Positions 62,333 through 64,000 of a stretch of 64,000 nt of DNA are shown here, piece after piece. The DNA is from Haliclona indistincta. Lineage: Eukaryota > Porifera > Demospongiae > Haplosclerida > Chalinidae. The position numbers were made by a program, and so were the translations under genes. The notes beneath the pieces are model-generated. The model saw nothing but the letters and a program-made list of their open reading frames with translations, had not been told where the DNA came from and did no database searches. The stretch is taken from positions 11,921,086 to 11,985,085 of the forward strand of contig OZ024785.1 in assembly GCA_964017065.1 (NCBI GenBank), read 5' to 3'. Position 1 is the first letter of the stretch. Each line of letters begins with the position of its first letter.

Positions 62333-62944
62333 ACATCGAGAGATATCTGTAGATCTATCCAAAACTCCGTCCCGCCCCCAGGAAGGTCTGGCCCGCGAGA
62401 CTAACGGTTGGTGTCTTGCTGTTTGCACTGGAATGACACTGACTGAAGATGAGCAATTTATCTGCTGCAAAGAAATGAGTGACAGCAACAATACAGTGTG
62501 AGTATTACTTCAATGACAAAATTGAAAATAAATAGGATGTTAAAGAGGAGGTCCTAGGAGTTAATAAGTACACTACAATGATATCCAGTCTGTTTATCCT
62601 GGACAAGAGATAAGTGATGCTGTAGTAGATTTCTTTGTTTGTAAGGTGTGTATGAAACATTCACACATACTTTAGCAATACAGAGCCATGCTTCCGGAAT
62701 CCATAAACACATATTACATTGTCAGCGCCTTGACATTTCAGGGCATCACAAGGAGGATAGCATAAAGTTGTCAGTCAGTCGATGAAAAGAAAAAGGCCAT
62801 GAAAGCAATGCACAAGGCTGTAAATGGAGGGAAAAATTTGGACTTAATCCTTGAGCATTTTCCCTAAGGTTGCTTATTGACTTACTGATTAGTAATCATG
62901 AAAGAAATTTACATTTTATAATGTGTACACACTTGACAAAGGGA

Positions 62945-63940
62945 AGAGATGTATTCAGAGTACTACAAACAAGCTTTGGAAAGAGTCTTTGCCATGCCTG
63001 CTTTCCAGGAGCATACGACTACCTCCTAGAAAACGGTGACTCAATTGTACTGGTGATTATACCCCTCCTGGCCATTATGAAATATCAGGTATATCCGTGT
63101 TCCAGTATAATGCAAACATTAGTAATAATACCAATTTTGTAACTGGTGATACAACAGACATAATATTACATAATTATAGAGTATTTAATGCACTGCTTTA
63201 TTTAGATAACCACACTCACAAGCAAGGGACTGTTGTGCACCTATGTGTCCGGGGAAGTGTCAGATTAGGAAATGTTGGCTGACATAGCTAAAGGCAATTG
63301 CCGATTGGTGTTCTTTTCACCAGAGATTATCATTGGTACTCAGCGATGGAGGAAAATAATAGGAGGCAATGTGTGGTGGGAGTGATTGAGAGCAGTAGTG
63401 ATTGATGAAGCCCACTGTGTAAAATATGATACGAATGAAACTTTTGTTATACTATTTTATTACATTTTTCTTCCATAGGGGTGGTACTTTCCGCGTTGTC
63501 CTGGCAAAACTTGGAGATTTGCGTAGTTTGATACCTAGATCAGTACACACGATGGCACTCACTGCAACAGCTACATCGAGTGATCGAATAGCAGTCAGTC
63601 GCACTCTGGGATTGAGATGCCCAAATGTTCTAACTAGGTCACCAGCCAAGCCAAACATCGCTTATGCAGTTGGGAATTTTACTAATGTGTCTACCACTTT
63701 TGAGGTGTTCTTCCCAAAAACTATTATATATGGGCAGACATTCTCTAAGTGTGGAGATATTTATACTTACCTACACCACAAGCATGGACATGGGTTCAAG
63801 GTGATGCTCCTGATAAACCAGAATTTGGACTGGTGGATGTGTCCACTAGTGTAACAGGATGTGAACACAAGGCACAGATTCTAAAGCTATTTAATCCTTT
63901 AACCCTAGTTATGAAAACTGCAGGAATGGCGAAAGTAGTT
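62945..63940 (+). pseudogene. RecQ-type helicase, second, degenerate copy
   Basis: Pieces in order: SFGKSLCHACFPGAYDYLLE (Walker A, Gly lost), IVLVIIPLLAIMKYQ (motif Ia), then after an intron or insertion near 63090-63250 MLADIAKGNCRLVFFSPEII and VVIDEAHCV (DEAH, with a TGA at 63385-63387), GGTFRVVLAKLGDLRSLIPR, MALTATATSSDR (motif III), KTIIYGQTFSKCGDIYTYL (motif IV) and a last piece at 63800-63940 (TSVTGCEHKAQILKLFNPLT). Several frame breaks and at least one stop. It is a different subfamily from the 43739 helicase, judging by LALTATATASV versus MALTATATSSDR contexts. It may continue beyond the window. Confidence 0.75.
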
Positions 63941-64000
63941 TGAGCAAAGTTGGACACCATCGCTCATGCTAGCTTCGCCTACAAACTACCTTCTACTAAA

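Overview
This window looks like animal nuclear DNA, most likely from a demosponge of the Amphimedon type. It is AT-leaning, genes are cut by very short introns (about 50-150 bp) with standard GT-AG ends, there are no bacterial-style operons, and the repeat families (BEL/Pao, Ty3/Gypsy, P-element-like, piggyBac-like, Mutator-like, pogo-type and palindromic MITEs) are metazoan. The sponge call rests on recalled similarity of several protein families to sponge and cnidarian genomes and is an inference. I saw no rRNA, no convincing tRNA and no CRISPR array.

Layout. 0-3.4 kb: broken P-element-like transposase, BEL/Pao 3' end with LTR, and a palindrome-bearing composite repeat (copy A). 3.4-6.1 kb: LINE endonuclease scrap, decayed Mutator-like transposase, gene-poor DNA. 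6.2-12.0 kb: a BEL/Pao element whose reverse transcriptase is split by a nested 3.07-kb insertion carrying its own multi-exon gene; its 3' LTR abuts a BEN-like gene. 12.3-15.8 kb: coiled-coil/kinase pseudogene with a lost catalytic Asp, a PD-(D/E)XK-like reading frame, and a 762-bp inverted-repeat element holding a Crypton/QRICH1-like fragment. 16.5-24.1 kb: an intact orphan five-exon gene, a long Mutator-like transposase on the minus strand, a 171-bp tandem repeat, and an intact multi-exon gene with a full PD-(D/E)XK signature. 24-32 kb: low gene density, a second nuclease-like gene, a 347-bp tandem repeat, proline-rich/coiled-coil exons, BEL/Pao Gag. 32.5-40.2 kb: zinc-knuckle gene, piggyBac scrap, a conserved Cys/His-domain gene, coiled-coil gene, RPA-like gene, composite copy B (inverted relative to A). 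41-50 kb: Myb/SANT gene, nuclease fragment beside a RecQ-type helicase, truncated transposase next to an intact orphan gene, BED and PHD fragments, a pogo-like MITE and another transposase-like frame. 51.4-55.5 kb: Ty3/Gypsy element truncated in RT and joined to a second member of the nuclease-like family. 55.5-64 kb: proline-rich exons, two foldback elements, piggyBac 5' half, palindromic MITEs and a second RecQ fragment.

How it fits together. Most of the window is a graveyard of nested mobile elements. Against it stand a few genes whose splice sites and reading phases are fully consistent: 16528-18587, 22143-24121, 46275-47104, the BEN-like, RPA-like and Myb genes. The most interesting theme is five loci of PD-(D/E)XK-like, nuclease-fold proteins in two families, interspersed with RecQ helicase, RPA-like and kinase-like genes. 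Coordinates of exons come from splice-site reading by eye and should be treated as approximate where stated.
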